A model generated the notes under the pieces. It saw only the letters and a program-made list of their open reading frames with translations. It did not search any database and was not told the DNA's origin. A stretch of DNA of 64,000 nt. It comes from Micrasema longulum. Its lineage: Eukaryota; Arthropoda; Insecta; Trichoptera; Brachycentridae. The stretch is taken from the NCBI GenBank assembly GCA_022494885.1, contig JAGVSM010004234.1, forward strand, positions 62,001 through 126,000, written 5' to 3'. Position 1 is the stretch's first letter, and the number at the start of each line of letters is the position of its first letter. The position numbers and the translations under genes are program-made. Below are positions 1-11,694 of the stretch, piece by piece.

Positions 1-552
1 AGTTACATTTCTTTCAAAGACCATGACGTTCGACTTTTGCACATTCATTAGCAAATCACTCTCCTTGCACACTTCGTAAACCTTTGTAACCAAGGATTGC
101 AGTTCCTATTCGCTGTCAGCTAGGAGGACTGCGTCATCGGTGTACAGAAGGCAACTGACAATTAGATTACTCATTTTCGCTCCCACATCCATACTTTTCA
201 ATTCTTTCATACATTTATCCATGTATATGTTGAATAACCACGGTGACATTACACATCCCTGTTTGACTCCTTTGGGGATGTCAAACCAGGAAGTTAATGA
301 CCCATTTACCCTTACACACGCTACACTATCTTTGTACAAGGAAGCAATAGCGCGGACAAGGTTGTCACTCACTCCATACTCCGATAGAACCATCCATAAT
401 TTTTTCCTATCAACTCGATCAAATGCTTTTTGCAAATCAACAAAAGCGCAAAAAAGCTTCTGTTTTTTCGCCAAAAACTTTTCTGTAAAAGTAATTTTAT
501 TGTAATACGTCACTCTCCTTTGTGAAGGTACACAAGAATAGGGAAATATCAA
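1..552 (-). mobile_element. RTE/CR1-like LINE fragment, reverse transcriptase core
   Basis: This is a piece of a non-LTR retrotransposon ORF2, running off the left edge of the window. The minus-strand translation shows the reverse transcriptase motifs in order: FVDLQKAFDRVDRKKLW (fingers/motif A, catalytic Asp), then GVKQGCVMSPWLFNIYMDKC (motif B region), then LLYTDDAVLLADSE (motif C; the usual YADD box is YTDD). An in-frame stop follows ADSE, after which the same frame continues to position 1 with a KSNVMVF-type segment seen in other copies here. The 5' end (near 500-552) loses similarity, so the copy is truncated. It is inactive. The clade is my inference from motif style; related tails are at 26.2, 28.9 and 48.1 kb. 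Confidence 0.85.
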
Positions 553-627
553 ATAATACGAATGATAAAAATATTTTTAATGGATTTGTAAAAATTTATT
601 GTATTTTCAAAATCAATAACAATATTT

Positions 628-1905
628 TATTTTATTTATTTATTTTATTTTATTTGGGAAATCAACAGTTCTACATACATATTTTTAGTAAACAAACAGA
701 TATAGTGTATTAACTCAGAACTAATAACAGATTTTCACATAGTATACAAAGTTAGTAAAGAAAATATATTACATATCAAATAAATACATACAATTTATAC
801 ATATAAAAATGTTATTTTCGTGTACTCAATAATCAAAGATTTTTTAAATATTTATTTCAAGAACATTAAGTTACTGTAAATTGGGCGGGATAAGGACAAA
901 ATGCTTGAAGAGAGGATAAGGAGGGGAGGGGAGATGTACATATTTATTATTATAATGTCTACTAAGTTACATAATACATTTTTAGTGTAAATTTTAAATT
1001 TGACAGAGTGATGTTTGTGTAATCTATATTTTTAAATTTTGTATTGTACATTGAAAAAGTCCTACGAAAAAAAGCATTTTGAACATACAATGTTTTACTT
1101 ATTGGTACATGAAACAGGTGGTACTGTCTACAAATCCTGGCTGGCACATGTATTGTTATTAAACCAAGCAGTTCTGTACAGTCAACCATTCCTGTCATTA
1201 TTTTGTAAAGCAGTAGTTGGTCCGCACACACTCTGCGGTATTGTAGAGAAATGATTCCATGGAAGGTGGAGGCAGTGAGAGTAGATACATAAGAAATACC
1301 GGTTTTGTATTTAAGGTAATTTATAAATTTGTTTTGAAAATTTCCTATTCTACTTATATATATGGCATACTGGGGATTCCATATCTGAGAGGCGTATTCC
1401 AAATGGCTTCTGACAAATGTTTAATATAGTGAAATAAGGGCCTTTGGATTATCAAAGTGTTTACTCATTCGAATTATGAAACCTAACATGCTCAATGCTT
1501 TGGAGGTAATTTAATTGATATGCCATTCAAAAAGTGGTTTTGAGTCTAAAACAATCCCAAGATCTTTAATTTCGTGCTTTCTCATTAGTACATTATTGTT
1601 TAGTTTGTAATCAAAATTAAGAATTTTTCTTTTCCTTGAGAATGTAATACAGACACATTTATTTATATTCAAAAACAGTTTATTTTCAATACAATAGTCA
1701 GTAAAACGATTAAGATCGTCTTGAATCATGAGGCAATCTTCTCGAGATTTAACTTTAGCGTATATTTTCATATCATCGGCATAAAGAAGAAATTTTGAGT
1801 AACGAAAGCAAACATCAATGTCATTTATATATATTTAAGAAATAATAGGGGACCGAGTAGACTTCCCTGGGGAACACCAGAGGAGATTTCATAGATATTG
1901 TAGAG
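628..1905 (-). mobile_element. Jockey/CR1-like LINE, 3' half of ORF2 plus 3' UTR
   Basis: The minus strand encodes a reverse transcriptase from the motif B text SGVPQGSLLGP (about 1850-1890) through LLYADDMKIYAK (about 1755-1800, intact YADD box) to the post-RT region with KDLGIVLDSK, LEYASQIWNPQY and ARICRQYHLFHVPISK. One frameshift lies between motif B and YADD. Two in-frame stops interrupt the part between 1400 and 1515. The coding part stops at about 962; the rest to about 628 is 3' UTR ending in a TAAAA-type tail. The copy is truncated at its 5' end. The same 3' end recurs at 4020-4430 (inverted) and 13345-13960, and a related ORF lies at 46785-47515. This is a pseudogene of a selfish element. 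Confidence 0.9.
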
Positions 1906-2342
1906 AAATGTTTTCATACGTCACTTTTAAAATCAAATTGCCAAAAAATATTTTTACAAAAACGCTACATTTTTGGCCTTGACAATTGAGATGTTAAGAT
2001 TCGTGACGATGTTCTATTTAAATTTAAAACCACAAATTTTAACCTAATCGTGAGGTATTAAAGGCATCGCTAATGCGGTAAATTAAAATTTTAAAAGTAA
2101 TAAGTAAAAAGGAATTTAAAATTTAAAATTTTGAAATATTTTTATATAAATAATAAGTAAGAAAAAAGTTTGTTTTTGCTCTACGATATTTTATTGGCCT
2201 GTTGTAATATAAAACTGTTTAAAAAGTGATATTTTCCTATTATTTTTATTTTCAATAACGCGAAACGTGTTAAACACAAATATTTTTTAAAATTATATTT
2301 GAATAAAAAAATGTTTAGAAAATAATACAAAAAATATAATAC

Positions 2343-2516
2343 ATTTTTTTTTTGCACCACAACAGGCCAGGAGGCCTAATTACAGTGGTGAATTACATCA
2401 CAGAGTACCCAGGCTTGAGAAAAATCACATTTTAATTTTTTGTGTTCTCACCGGGAATCGAACCCGGAACCTTCCGTGCGTGAGTCAAGCGTCTTGACCA
2501 CTACACCACGACCATA
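2343..2516 (-). mobile_element. tRNA-derived SINE with poly(A) tail (S2)
   Basis: Read on the minus strand, the element starts with a tRNA-like head: an A-box-like TGGTGTAGTGGTCAAGA and a B box GGTTCGATTCC within a good T-arm (CCGGG/CCCGG). The acceptor ends do not pair, so this is not a working tRNA. A body of about 100 bases follows and ends in GGCCTGTTGTGGTGC and a poly(A) run. Possible 7-bp direct repeats ATAATAC flank it (2336-2342 and 2517-2523), although the site is low complexity. It looks like the best preserved SINE in the window. Confidence 0.75.
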
Positions 2517-2790
2517 ATAATACCGTATCCCTAACTCTGTGAGGCCAAGGGCCCTCTGTTGAGTTGAGATACAACATAATGGAAAGTGGAAGCACGTACA
2601 TAATTAAATAACAGCAAACTTAAATATTAAAACATGAACATACGTATATTTCATATCATCTGGACAACACGCCTTATAGTATATAAATCTATGCAATATC
2701 TCGCAGTAGTCTCCTGCAATGGTCTCTTCCCTTAGACAAAATCCAGACTTGTACACTCCTCATTAAAATGGCTTTCGTTTTGGAGAACTA
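2517..2790. repeat. Dispersed repeat family D, copy 1
   Basis: About 270 bases that match 29985-30220 in the same orientation. Shared landmarks include CGTATCCCT, GGCCAA.GCCC, GAGATACAACAT, ACAACACGC and GCAGTAGTCTCCTGCAATG. No coding capacity is visible. Both copies sit directly right of a tRNA-derived SINE. Confidence 0.6.
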
Positions 2791-2916
2791 AATATGTTCA
2801 TCCATGACATTTTGGGCCACAAAAGAGAAAATCCTCTGAGTAAACGTCGTACGTGTTTTTGTCTACTCTTGCGGTTTTCTCAATTTAATAAAAAAAGTGT
2901 TAATAAAATTGAACTT

Positions 2917-3660
2917 CTTCGAAACGTCACAGGTTTAGTTCACAACTATAGCATTGTTATGTGTTGTGATAGATTTCCGGTTTCCGGGTAGCAATGTTTT
3001 TCAGCGTTTAGCGTGTTTTGACGGGTACGGGTATATTCATTCAAATAACAGGAACACTCAACGGCTTAAACTCGTAACTTCAAGGCGGAGTAATTTTAAA
3101 ATTCCGTAATAATAATAATAACAATAATTCATTTTAGTTCATGTAGTGTAAAAACACTAATTCTGTTATAAAATGAATAACTCACAATTAAATTATTTAA
3201 ACTGTGATACTATCAAAAACAACATTTAAAATTAATAAAAATGTTTATAATTTATATAAATAAGGTAAACTAATTTTTGAAGTAGGGCTATTAATTTGCT
3301 CATTAATAAATTAATCAAAATTTCAATCAATAAAACTTTATTATAAACTGCATACATCTCTGGTCATGATGCATAGGGCACTGCGATGATACACCAACCG
3401 CAGCATATCTTGATCATTTCTATCATAAGTCTTACGGTTCATGTGAAAGTCTTTAGAAATATTCTAGTTATAATGACACCTTTTTCAATAAATATTTCAT
3501 TCAACCATTAAGAAAATAGGAGAAATATATAGTTTTTGTATCGTATGTAGACTAGTACGACAACGCAGCCAAACAAGAGCTGAGATTGTTTTTGCTCCCC
3601 TCTGTGTTGCAATAAATTTCAAAATTTATTCGTTTTGAGCAAAGTTACAATGTTTTAAAT
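2917..3660. repeat. Small repeat relics (family C, S1 and B pieces)
   Basis: Around 2960-2985 the phrase TGTTGTGATAGATTTCCGGT matches the middle of family C. At 3361-3455 a SINE S1 tail is recognisable (GATGCATAGGGCACTGCG, then TAAGTCTTACGGTTCATG). Around 3590-3625 the phrase CCCCTCTGTGTTGCAATAAA matches the end of family B. The rest of 2790-4020 is AT-rich and shows no gene. Confidence 0.5.
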
Positions 3661-4019
3661 ATTCCAGTTTCCAATAGGCGAGTTCCTACAACATTCATGC
3701 CGTCGCGTCGTAGATAAATAAGAAGGCACATTACTTACACATTTAATATTCGCAAGCCACTTCTAAGGTTTGATATCGATTCGGTTATACTGGCCTTGAA
3801 TGAATTAAGAATCACAACACTCACTCGCACTTATAACACGCAAATAACTAGAATTCGGCAATGCACTGCAAACATTACTCAACATACTTATTATTTCCTA
3901 TCATAACAGCATACAGAACTGATAGGAATGTGTACCGTGTAAAGTATAAACTGACTGCAGTATGGTGCGAATTAATGTAAACACTGGCAGATTTATGCTG
4001 AATAGAGTTTTAAAGCAAA

Positions 4020-4430
4020 AAAATATATATACCATAATTTAAAAATATAGATTATACAAACATCACTCTGTCAGATTTAAAATTTACACTAAAAATGTAT
4101 TATGTAACTTAGTAGACATTATAATAATAAATATGTACATCTCTCCTCCCCTCCTTATCCTCTCTTCAAGCATTCTTGTCCTTATCCCGCCCAATTTACA
4201 GTAACTTAATGTTCTTAAAATAAATATTAAAAAATCTTTGATTGTTGAGTACATGAAAATAACATTTTTAAATGTATAAATTGTATGTATTTATTTGATA
4301 TGTAATATATTTTCTTTACTAACTTTGTATACTATGTGGAAATCTGTTATTAGTTCTGAGTTTATACACTATATCTGTTTGTTTACTAAAAATATGTTTG
4401 TAGAACTGTTGATTTCCCTAATAAAATAAA
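4020..4430 (+). mobile_element. LINE 3' UTR (Jockey/CR1-like family), inverted relative to 628-1905
   Basis: This segment is the reverse complement of the 3' UTR at 628-1040 and closely related to 13345-13760. It runs from ACATCACTCTGTCAG through the pyrimidine-rich CTCTCCTCCCCTCCTTATCC to GTAGAACTGTTGATTTCCC and a TAAAA tail. Little or none of ORF2 is retained, so it is a strongly 5'-truncated insertion on the plus strand. Confidence 0.85.
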
Positions 4431-4592
4431 ATAAAATAAAAATAAAATAAAAATAAAATAAAAATAAAAATAAAATAAAAATAAAATAAAAATAAAATAA
4501 AAATAAAATAAAAATAAAATAAAAATAAAATAAAAATAAAATAAAATAAAAATAAAAATAAAATAAAAATAAAATAAAAATAAAATAAAATA
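4417..4592. repeat. (TAAAA)n / TAAAATAAAAA microsatellite
   Basis: About 175 bases of nearly pure AATAAAATAAAAATAAAA units that begin exactly where the LINE 3' UTR ends. Apparent Phe/Tyr/Leu-rich open frames on the minus strand here are translations of the repeat and not genes. Confidence 0.95.
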
Positions 4593-4844
4593 CCTGCAGA
4601 AGGTTTTCATACAAAAAAAATCTGTGTTGTCTTCAATAAGAGATACGTCAAGAAACCTGACTGATTTATCTTTTATTTCTCTACGCAAATAAGGATATTT
4701 CTTTAATTTAAAATATTTTCCACGGTTATCTGAATAAAAATAAGAGTTCAATTTTTCATACTTTACTTAATAGACAATGGAAGATAACTCTACTAAATGT
4801 TATAAAATATTTATATATAACCACTCACCGATTTTTTTATGTCT

Positions 4845-4877
4845 ACCGGTTTCAATACATACCCGTTTCTTTGTCAG
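4845..4877 (-). other. Hammerhead-like motif, copy 1 of 3
   Basis: On the minus strand CTGACAA is followed after 14-15 bases by GAAACCGGT, with a further CGGT about 16 bases later. The same layout recurs at 11374-11410 and 35174-35215. The core differs from an active hammerhead (G8 is A here), so any ribozyme is probably dead. Confidence 0.3.
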
Positions 4878-5029
4878 GACATCTTCATTTATAATTATAT
4901 GCAAATACTCAATTACATTTCCCTGTTATAAATATTTAATAACATTTAGTAAAATGTTTGACCACAAAATTAATGCTTTAAATATTAAGAAGATAACTCT
5001 GTTTATTTTGCATCGGAATACAGGCTCCA

Positions 5030-5490
5030 AAAGATTCAGCCCTATGAGAAATTGGATACAAAACATGTATTCTTGCACGCAATGAAAATTAGAGCATCAA
5101 ATTGTAAAGCGATTTTTTTTTCATTTTTGAAAAAAAAAATGTTTTTAATAAAATCAAACTACTTTGAACGACGTCACTAGTTTTTTTTCCGAATCAACCA
5201 ATGATAAGAGAGTTGTGATAGATTTTTAGTTTACAGTAAGTCAACTGACCAATCAACAGAAGTCACCGAGAAGAAGGGGATGATTGTAATGTCACATGCG
5301 AAGTTAATTCAAAAATACAAAACTTTAAAAAATCATGACGCTGATGATACAATATATAAATATATATATTACATATTCAAATTGTTTTAATTTCTTGTCT
5401 TCGTTTAGTAGTCAATTTAAAAAACATATTTTCTAAAAAACACTTAACTTCCTCATTGAATGGAAAGTTCACAGAGTTGTCAATATAGTA
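5030..5490 (+). repeat. Family C foldback-type repeat, near-full copy
   Basis: A non-coding element of about 450 bases. Landmarks are GAAATTGGATAC at the start, TTTGAACGACGTCACTAGTT, the central AACCAATGATAAGAGAG, a TGTCACATGCG segment, GCTGATGATACAATATATAA and an AACTTCCTCATT end. Other copies are at 14735, 17640, 24630, 51635, 52085 and 54735. In better copies the two CRE-containing arms (ACGTCACTAGTT and AACTAGTGACGT) face each other, so the element can fold back. Confidence 0.75.
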
Positions 5491-7189
5491 AAAATCATTT
5501 TTCTATCCAAAAGTTCGCATTTCTTTGTCATGTTAGAAAAAACTTTTTTTATTTACTTTATAGATAATTTAAGACAACTCCGTTAACATCCCATTGTAAT
5601 AAGGGCATTGATGACAAATAAGGTACCTATGAATGTATTAAGACTAGCTTATATTGTTTTTTTTTTTATATAATAGCTAAAAAAATATGCTTGTACATCA
5701 CAAAGCAAAATTTTATTAAAAGATGAAATAGTTTTTAATTCCTAATCTGTTAAGATAATGCCTACTATCTAATGAACAATTTATTAATAATCTGGTACGA
5801 AGATCGCCTGTAAAAATGTAAGAAGCATTTCATTATTCGGTTCGCTTATAAAAATAGCTTTCATTTACTGCAAATTATCACGAATGCCGGTGTTTGTCTT
5901 GTTATGACGTAGTATTGTTCATAAAACAAAATAATAAGCAAATCTGATAAACTATATTAGCTATTTTTACATATCTCTTATCTTTGTGTTTGTGTGTTGC
6001 AATACTCTTTAAGATAATTTAAATTTCTTAGAAAATTTTCTTTAATATTAAAAAAATTGTTAATTGTATACGTTATTTTTATTTTTATTCGAGTTTAATT
6101 TTCATATGTATGCAATTTTGACAGAAAAGGCAAAAAAATAATTTTAGCTGTTACTTGGGCCCTGATTACAACATGGAAAGTAAACTTAAATTGTTGTATA
6201 TTTGTATAAAAAACTGAAATATAATTGTCGGAAACCTACATTTTTTGATATTTTGTATTTAGTCTTAAAATAGTACAAACATAATTTATGAATGTCCTAA
6301 TATAAACTCATACCGAATTATTATTGAAACAGGTACTAATTATTAAAATTTTGAAACAATTCAACATGTATATAAATAAAATTTTATACGGAAAATTTAA
6401 TTTTACTTTATGAATAATTAGAGATATCTCTCTTAACTTTCCATTGTAATACAGTCCCTCAACGTGTCAATATTCTATATATTATGTTTTTGACAATTCA
6501 AATGGAAATTAAAATGAAAAATCCAATTTTTTGTTTTATCTTTATTTTATTATTTTGGTCTTGTTCTTTCAACCGATTTCATTAATATTTTAAATACTTT
6601 CGTTTAAGATACGTGTTAAAAATATGTTATGTTAGCCTTCACTATTCAGGAAATTTTGTGAATAAAATACCTCAGGAATGTCAAAAATGATAAAGTTATG
6701 TAAATTAAGTAATTTAAAAAAGAGAAATGTCAATAATGTTATCAGTTTTTGTGGAATTAGCCATTTTCCTAGTGTCATAATACTGTATATCTTGATTTTA
6801 GATCACTAGCAGCTGTTTTTATTTCAAGTGGTATTATATCACGTAAGAGAGGAATGATGCATAAATAATAAATACCTACTTTATAAAATGCTAACATTGA
6901 AAAAAAGAATAAACAATTTTGTAATAATTACATTTTGAATAAAAATAGACCCAACGAGTAATTAAAAAAGTTTTATATTAATTCATCCAAAGATTTTTTT
7001 CAATTCTTAATTTACTAACGTTTTCTAATATTGTGTTATTTATTTTATATACTTTTGGTATTTTATTTTACTTTGAAACAAAGAGTACTTTTAATAGTAA
7101 AGTTTAATACAAGAATATATCAATGCAATTTTAGCCGCAACTTTCATTGTGTTTTTTTGTCAATTGTCTTTTATAATACGAGAGATAAA
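5491..7189. other. AT-rich stretch without recognised gene
   Basis: About 1.7 kb of strongly AT-rich sequence with poly(T) and poly(A) runs. No conserved coding segment, tRNA or repeat shared with the rest of the window was recognised. The 62-codon open frame at 7031-7219 is Phe/Leu/Tyr-rich, as expected by chance in such sequence. Confidence 0.6.
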
Positions 7190-7275
7190 TGTTATACAGT
7201 GTGTAAAATGGCCAAATGAACCAGCCAATTATAGATCATAAGCCCAGTAAACGCCCAGACTTCCATGTCTACGAT
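7190..7275 (+). repeat. Family B repeat, partial
   Basis: Matches the middle of family B (GTGTGTAAAATGGCC, AACCAGCCAAT, GATCATAAGCCCAGTAAA, CAGACTTCCAT). Fuller copies are at 31383, 40306, 43828 and 50110. Confidence 0.7.
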
Positions 7276-7404
7276 AAAAAGGCTAAGTGACTGATGCGCC
7301 ACTTTGGGTGACATTGAGTTATATATACCATTATACTCGAAATTTTCAGTTGCATCTTATGAAATGACTCCCATGAAGATCAGACGTAAATTTTGACGCT
7401 TACG

Positions 7405-7960
7405 TCACAAATCCTCTTCAATGACGTTTAACGGATTTATATCACACGAAACTATACTAGACCAGTTCAAAATGGCGGACTTCAAACGCCGACTAGCGTT
7501 TATCCTAGATATCAACGCATTTGAGTGGTTACAGTGATTTATGTCCAGGTCAAAATAATGATCGGATAGTATTTTCCACCATACATTATTTTTTATGAAA
7601 AAATTGAGAAACAAAAATTTTGTTCCTCCGAGCACTTTTTTTTTAAAAGCCTATTTAAAATATGAGAGAGAAATAAATAAATTTTGAATTCGAATTAAAT
7701 ATCAACATAACTGTCAGTTTTGAAAACTAACGGCGAGATGAAGTGGCTAGACTGGCTAGATGCTGCCCTTTTAACATACAAGGGCATCTAGCCGTAAAAT
7801 GTTGCCGGTGCAAAAAAAATATTTAGTTATTATATTTTTCCATCTGTTTTATTATCTTTCTGAGTTGGACTTGTATTCGCTCAGTAGATAAATACAGACG
7901 ATCGTTATACAAACCGTCTTGGTAATTGTCAAAAGTCTTTTGAAAAATTATGTTAAAGCG
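7405..7960 (-). repeat. Family E element, copy 1
   Basis: The reverse complement of this region aligns with 16050-16450: shared are ATCGTCTGTAT, AAAACAGATGGAAAAA, ACTGACAGTTATGT.G, TTATTTCTCTCTCATA, AAAAAGTG and GGAACAAAATTTTTG. It contains an internal hairpin at about 7755-7795 (GGCTAGATG...ATCTAGCC with a small bulge). The 76-codon minus-strand open frame inside it is probably accidental. Confidence 0.7.
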
Positions 7961-8729
7961 AGCATTTTTTAATCACAGAAGCCTATTTAAAATATAAACG
8001 AAAACTATTTTGAAAGTTAATGAAGTAAGAAACGCGGACTAAATTTTTGGGGTCATTCATTAATTCTATTCGATCATATGATGTCGAGATGACAAGTAAG
8101 TAGAACATACCAAGATAGATATAAATAGTACAGAAATTAAATATACCATCTCGATATGTTCAGATGAAGATAGCGTTCATATTTGAGGCCCTGGGAGTAT
8201 TATATCTTGTTTAGGTATAATATGTTTTATTAATTATAAAAAAATGTCATTATTTCACTATTATTTTATTTGTGTTAACATAATTATTTCAGTATCAATG
8301 TTAAGAAATATTTTTTCCTCATTCAGTTTGTTAGCAGACGAATAATACATAATTACATTTCTGACGTCTGCGTCTATTAGTTCAAGTGTTTTGGTCGACA
8401 ATAATGAAATGATCCAAACAATAGTGACTGTGACCGCTGGGTATTTAAGACAAATTATATTTTGACAGAAAACGTTGGAAAGACAAATATATTTTCACTG
8501 GCTAATAATAATGACAAACAACAAAAGTGTATAAATATAATTCATGATATTTGTTCTGCCTAGAAAAAAAATTTTATGAATTAAAATGAAACTTTTTAAT
8601 CAATCCAATTTAAAAAGCGTTTTTTTTTATCTTAGTGTCTTTCACGTGGAATAAAAATAATAAAACACACTACCACAAAATAATAAATAATTTTGAAAAT
8701 AAAAGTCTTGATCATTATCATTTTCCTAT

Positions 8730-8950
8730 CCTTACCAAATGGTGCATAGGGCACTGGTTCTCCAATTACAACTGTTTATGATCAATTTTTGATCAGTTTT
8801 ATGCGTCAGTTGCCAGTCCAGGGACAGTAAAATATTGCATCTAAAAACCACGTTTTGAAGAAATATTTTATTTTTACCTCACCAGGAATCAAACCGGAGA
8901 TTTTAAGCGTGGTAGGTGAATGTGTGAACTACTACATTACCTCTTTTTGT
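8730..8950 (-). mobile_element. SINE S1 copy (tRNA-like head on minus strand)
   Basis: The right end holds a decayed tRNA-like head (B box in GGAATCAAACC on plus, A-box region near 8915-8945). The body has CCAGTCCAGGGACAGTAAAA, and the left end the family signature ATGGTGCATAGGGCACTGG. Non-coding. Confidence 0.75.
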
Positions 8951-11008
8951 AATGGATTTTTGTCATCCACCTCTCCCGGCACACCACCGCGCTGCGCAGC
9001 ACACTGTTTCGCTTTATAGAAGCTAGAGGTTATAAATTCACTTTGGAATTTTTGAACGGTGACATCATACTCGCAGTATTTCAGAATAATCATCTTGACA
9101 AATGCGTGCTCGATTGGATAGACTTATTCTTGGGTTTACTTATGATTGCACCCCAAAGTACATGTATTTATTTATTGTTACTTAGTTGCATTCATTCGCT
9201 CATTGTCGCGATAGGGTTAAAGTTGTATTTTTAGCTTAAAGGGTTTATTTTTGTTCAGAAAAAAAAAATATTTTTTATTTATTTTTTTATTTTTTTTCTC
9301 ATATTTTATTTTGAAAAAAGGTAGCTGCAAATGTACAACTTTGGTCATTTCACGGACCATATTTTTTTGTTTTTTAACTTCTAAGAGTTTTTCTCGAAAA
9401 CTTGAAAAACCGTATTTTTAAACATTTTGTTTAATACTACTAACAGCAACTAATGTTTAATTCAATCTATTATCGTATTTTTTTCGCAAAACCTCGCATC
9501 ACGTAAAATTTTTTTGTTTTTCTCGCACTACGCACATGATTTTGAGGCAAGAAATTTTTCTAACATGTAAGAGTTTATCAAAGTAAAATAAGTTTGTGGC
9601 AGTGTACTTAATAAATTTCAAATAAAAAAATCAAATATGTTACGCTTTAAATACATGATTTTACGTAAATTTATATTTATTGAGAAATTAATATATTCAT
9701 TTCACTGAACTATTTTATAACTGACTTTTGAAATTTAAAGTTTCTTTTAAAAAGATTTAAAGTTTCGAAAAAATACAAAAATACGCAATTTTGGAATATT
9801 AAAAAAATCGTTTTGTTTTAATTATGACTTGTTTTTTGGTAAACGGCGTATTCATAACAACACAAACCATTAAAAAAAAATGTTTTTCTGTACCAATTCT
9901 GTAATTTTGGTTTATTTGAAAATATATTTTTTAAATATTTTTTTTATCACAATGGCTGTGTTTTCGATAGGATTACTGTCGTTGGTTTTTTTTTAATTTC
10001 TCATACAGTATACAATACAATAAATGATAAGTTGTACGAATGTACTTATTAACTTAGATTTACTTCCAAAAGATTATTCGCCAAAGTTGAAAAATGACAA
10101 TTTTTATTAGCAATTGTTTATATAATTGAAATTTAATTTGAAATAAGTCACCTAAAGCGGAGTGGTTATGGCTGGCGCATGTTGCCGATTCAGTATTGAG
10201 TTTCTACTATATCTTCCTATTTTTTTTGCGATTTTACGGTCAAACATGCCTAATCACTCTCATTGATACCTTAAAATTAATAAGTGACAACAGTTCAGAG
10301 CTTTCATAAAGAAAATAGTTAAAATATGACACTGTGTGAGAGTGGACGCGTTAAAATAAAATGTCGATGTAACTGAGTCACAAAATCATTAACTGGTAAA
10401 TCGTAATACTAAAATTATGCATACTTTTTAGCATATGAAAGTTTTTTTATAATTTGTTCTGCATGTTTAATTGAAAATCTTTCTTTTTTCAGTTATGGTT
10501 GTATTTTATCGGAAGTGCGCAATCTAAAATAAACGTGCGGAAAATCGCACGCGACAAATTGGAATGCGGTAACGCAAATATGCCAAACTTTTTCTACATG
10601 AATACCTACGCTTATTCATTACTAAAGAATTTTTTTCTGAAAAAGATCAATTACTATTTAATAAAAACAACATAATGTAACTTGTTGGAATCTCAGCATT
10701 ATAACTCGATGCCCACTAATAGATATGTAATTTCGCTCTATTGGATAAAACAAAAGGGTTTTAAATTTTTAGTTTAACAACAGACGTGTAATGGGCGCTT
10801 TTGTCGCTGTGCTTGGCTTTACTCATAAATAACGTCGAAATTCCCTAATTATAAAAATAACATAATAATTACATAAATATAAATTAGAATGACGCTTTAA
10901 TAATAAATACATGATTCATAGATCGTCTGGAACGTTTGCAGAATCAATATATCCGCTATATTTTAAATCTCAAAGAGTATGATCATGTGTCACTCTATTG
11001 CTCCGAAT
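8951..11008. other. AT-rich stretch without recognised gene
   Basis: About 2 kb with several long T runs (for example 9256-9300). There is a 63-codon open frame at 9043-9234 without recognisable motif. I see no repeat shared with the rest of the window. Confidence 0.5.
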
Positions 11009-11263
11009 TCAGGTGGTTTTATTTTTATCATCGCATAAACCTTCAATCTCTCTAACTTTTTTATAAGTTTCTTCACAATCCTTGCGTTCCAAAATATCTT
11101 GCTGAGATTTTCTTTTATCTTTCTGATCATGGTATTTTGCTTGGCTCATCTCAGGAAGAACACTTTCCATTCCTCGACACAGCTCATAATTTTTCAGGTA
11201 TTCCTTTTCAACAATATTTCTTTTAGTCCTCTCCTGGCTTACTTCGAAAATAAGGATATCAAA
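11009..11263 (-). CDS. Possible terminal exon or gene fragment: Lys/Glu-rich, coiled-coil-like open segment
   Basis: The minus strand is open for 84 codons between a TAA at 11264-11266 and a TGA at 11009-11011. The composition is unlike the chance Phe/Ile/Tyr-rich frames around it: it is dense in Lys, Glu, Asp, Arg and Gln, with runs such as ERTKRNIVEKEYLKNYEL, SQAKYHDQKDKRKSQQ and ERKDCEETYKKVREIE, typical of charged coiled-coil or helical proteins. There is no start codon near its left end in translation order; the first Met is residue 32. A pyrimidine-rich stretch ending in CGAAG or GTAAG just upstream could act as a 3' splice site. It could be the last exon of an unnamed gene whose other exons lie to the right, or a pseudogene piece. 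I do not recognise the family. Confidence 0.4.
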   Translation of the reverse strand, partial: FDILIFEVSQERTKRNIVEKEYLKNYELCRGMESVLPEMSQAKYHDQKDKRKSQQDILERKDCEETYKKVREIEGLCDDKNKTT

Positions 11264-11373
11264 TTACCACCCGTGTAAGAAAAAAACACTTGATCTATTG
11301 GGTCCACGTGTAGTATTTAGTGAACATGATAGAAATAAAATAAAAAGGAACCAATTCATTAGTTACGTCAACC

Positions 11374-11411
11374 TTGACAAAGAAGCTTGTTTGCTTTGAA
11401 ACCGGTCGGTG
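11374..11411 (+). other. Hammerhead-like motif, copy 2 of 3
   Basis: TTGACAA, then a possible small stem AAGC/GCTT, then GAAACC, and a GGT four bases later, giving a short ACC/GGT stem. The layout matches hammerhead stem II and a very short stem III, but C3 and G8 of the core are changed. Confidence 0.3.
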
Positions 11412-11694
11412 AAAAATAACAATTAGTGTTTAAAAACAAAGTTGTTTGATTTATTTTATTTAAATTAATATCCGTTTGGCAATTCTCGAACCAAGTACCT
11501 ACGGCCTTTTAATTTGCTGCAAGCTGCAACTAACTTCGTTATTGTTAATCCTTGATCAATTAGCGTGCATATGGGTGGCTCTATAAGCGGTAGCGCGGTA
11601 TTATTCTGATGTCTTAACAGTAATAAGTTAAAAGTTGTCAACCAGAAGACAGAGGGTATGATGTACTTACATAATAATATAATTTTTTATAATG

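Noticed and set aside
2447..2516. A functional tRNA gene
   Set aside because: A and B boxes and the T-arm are present, but the acceptor arms do not pair and a SINE body with poly(A) follows.
4369..4751. Two overlapping minus-strand open frames of 81 and 121 codons
   Set aside because: They are translations of the (TAAAA)n microsatellite and its flank.
10150..10200. tRNA-like GCGGAGTGGTTATGGC segment
   Set aside because: It lacks a B box at a proper distance and belongs to no repeat seen here.
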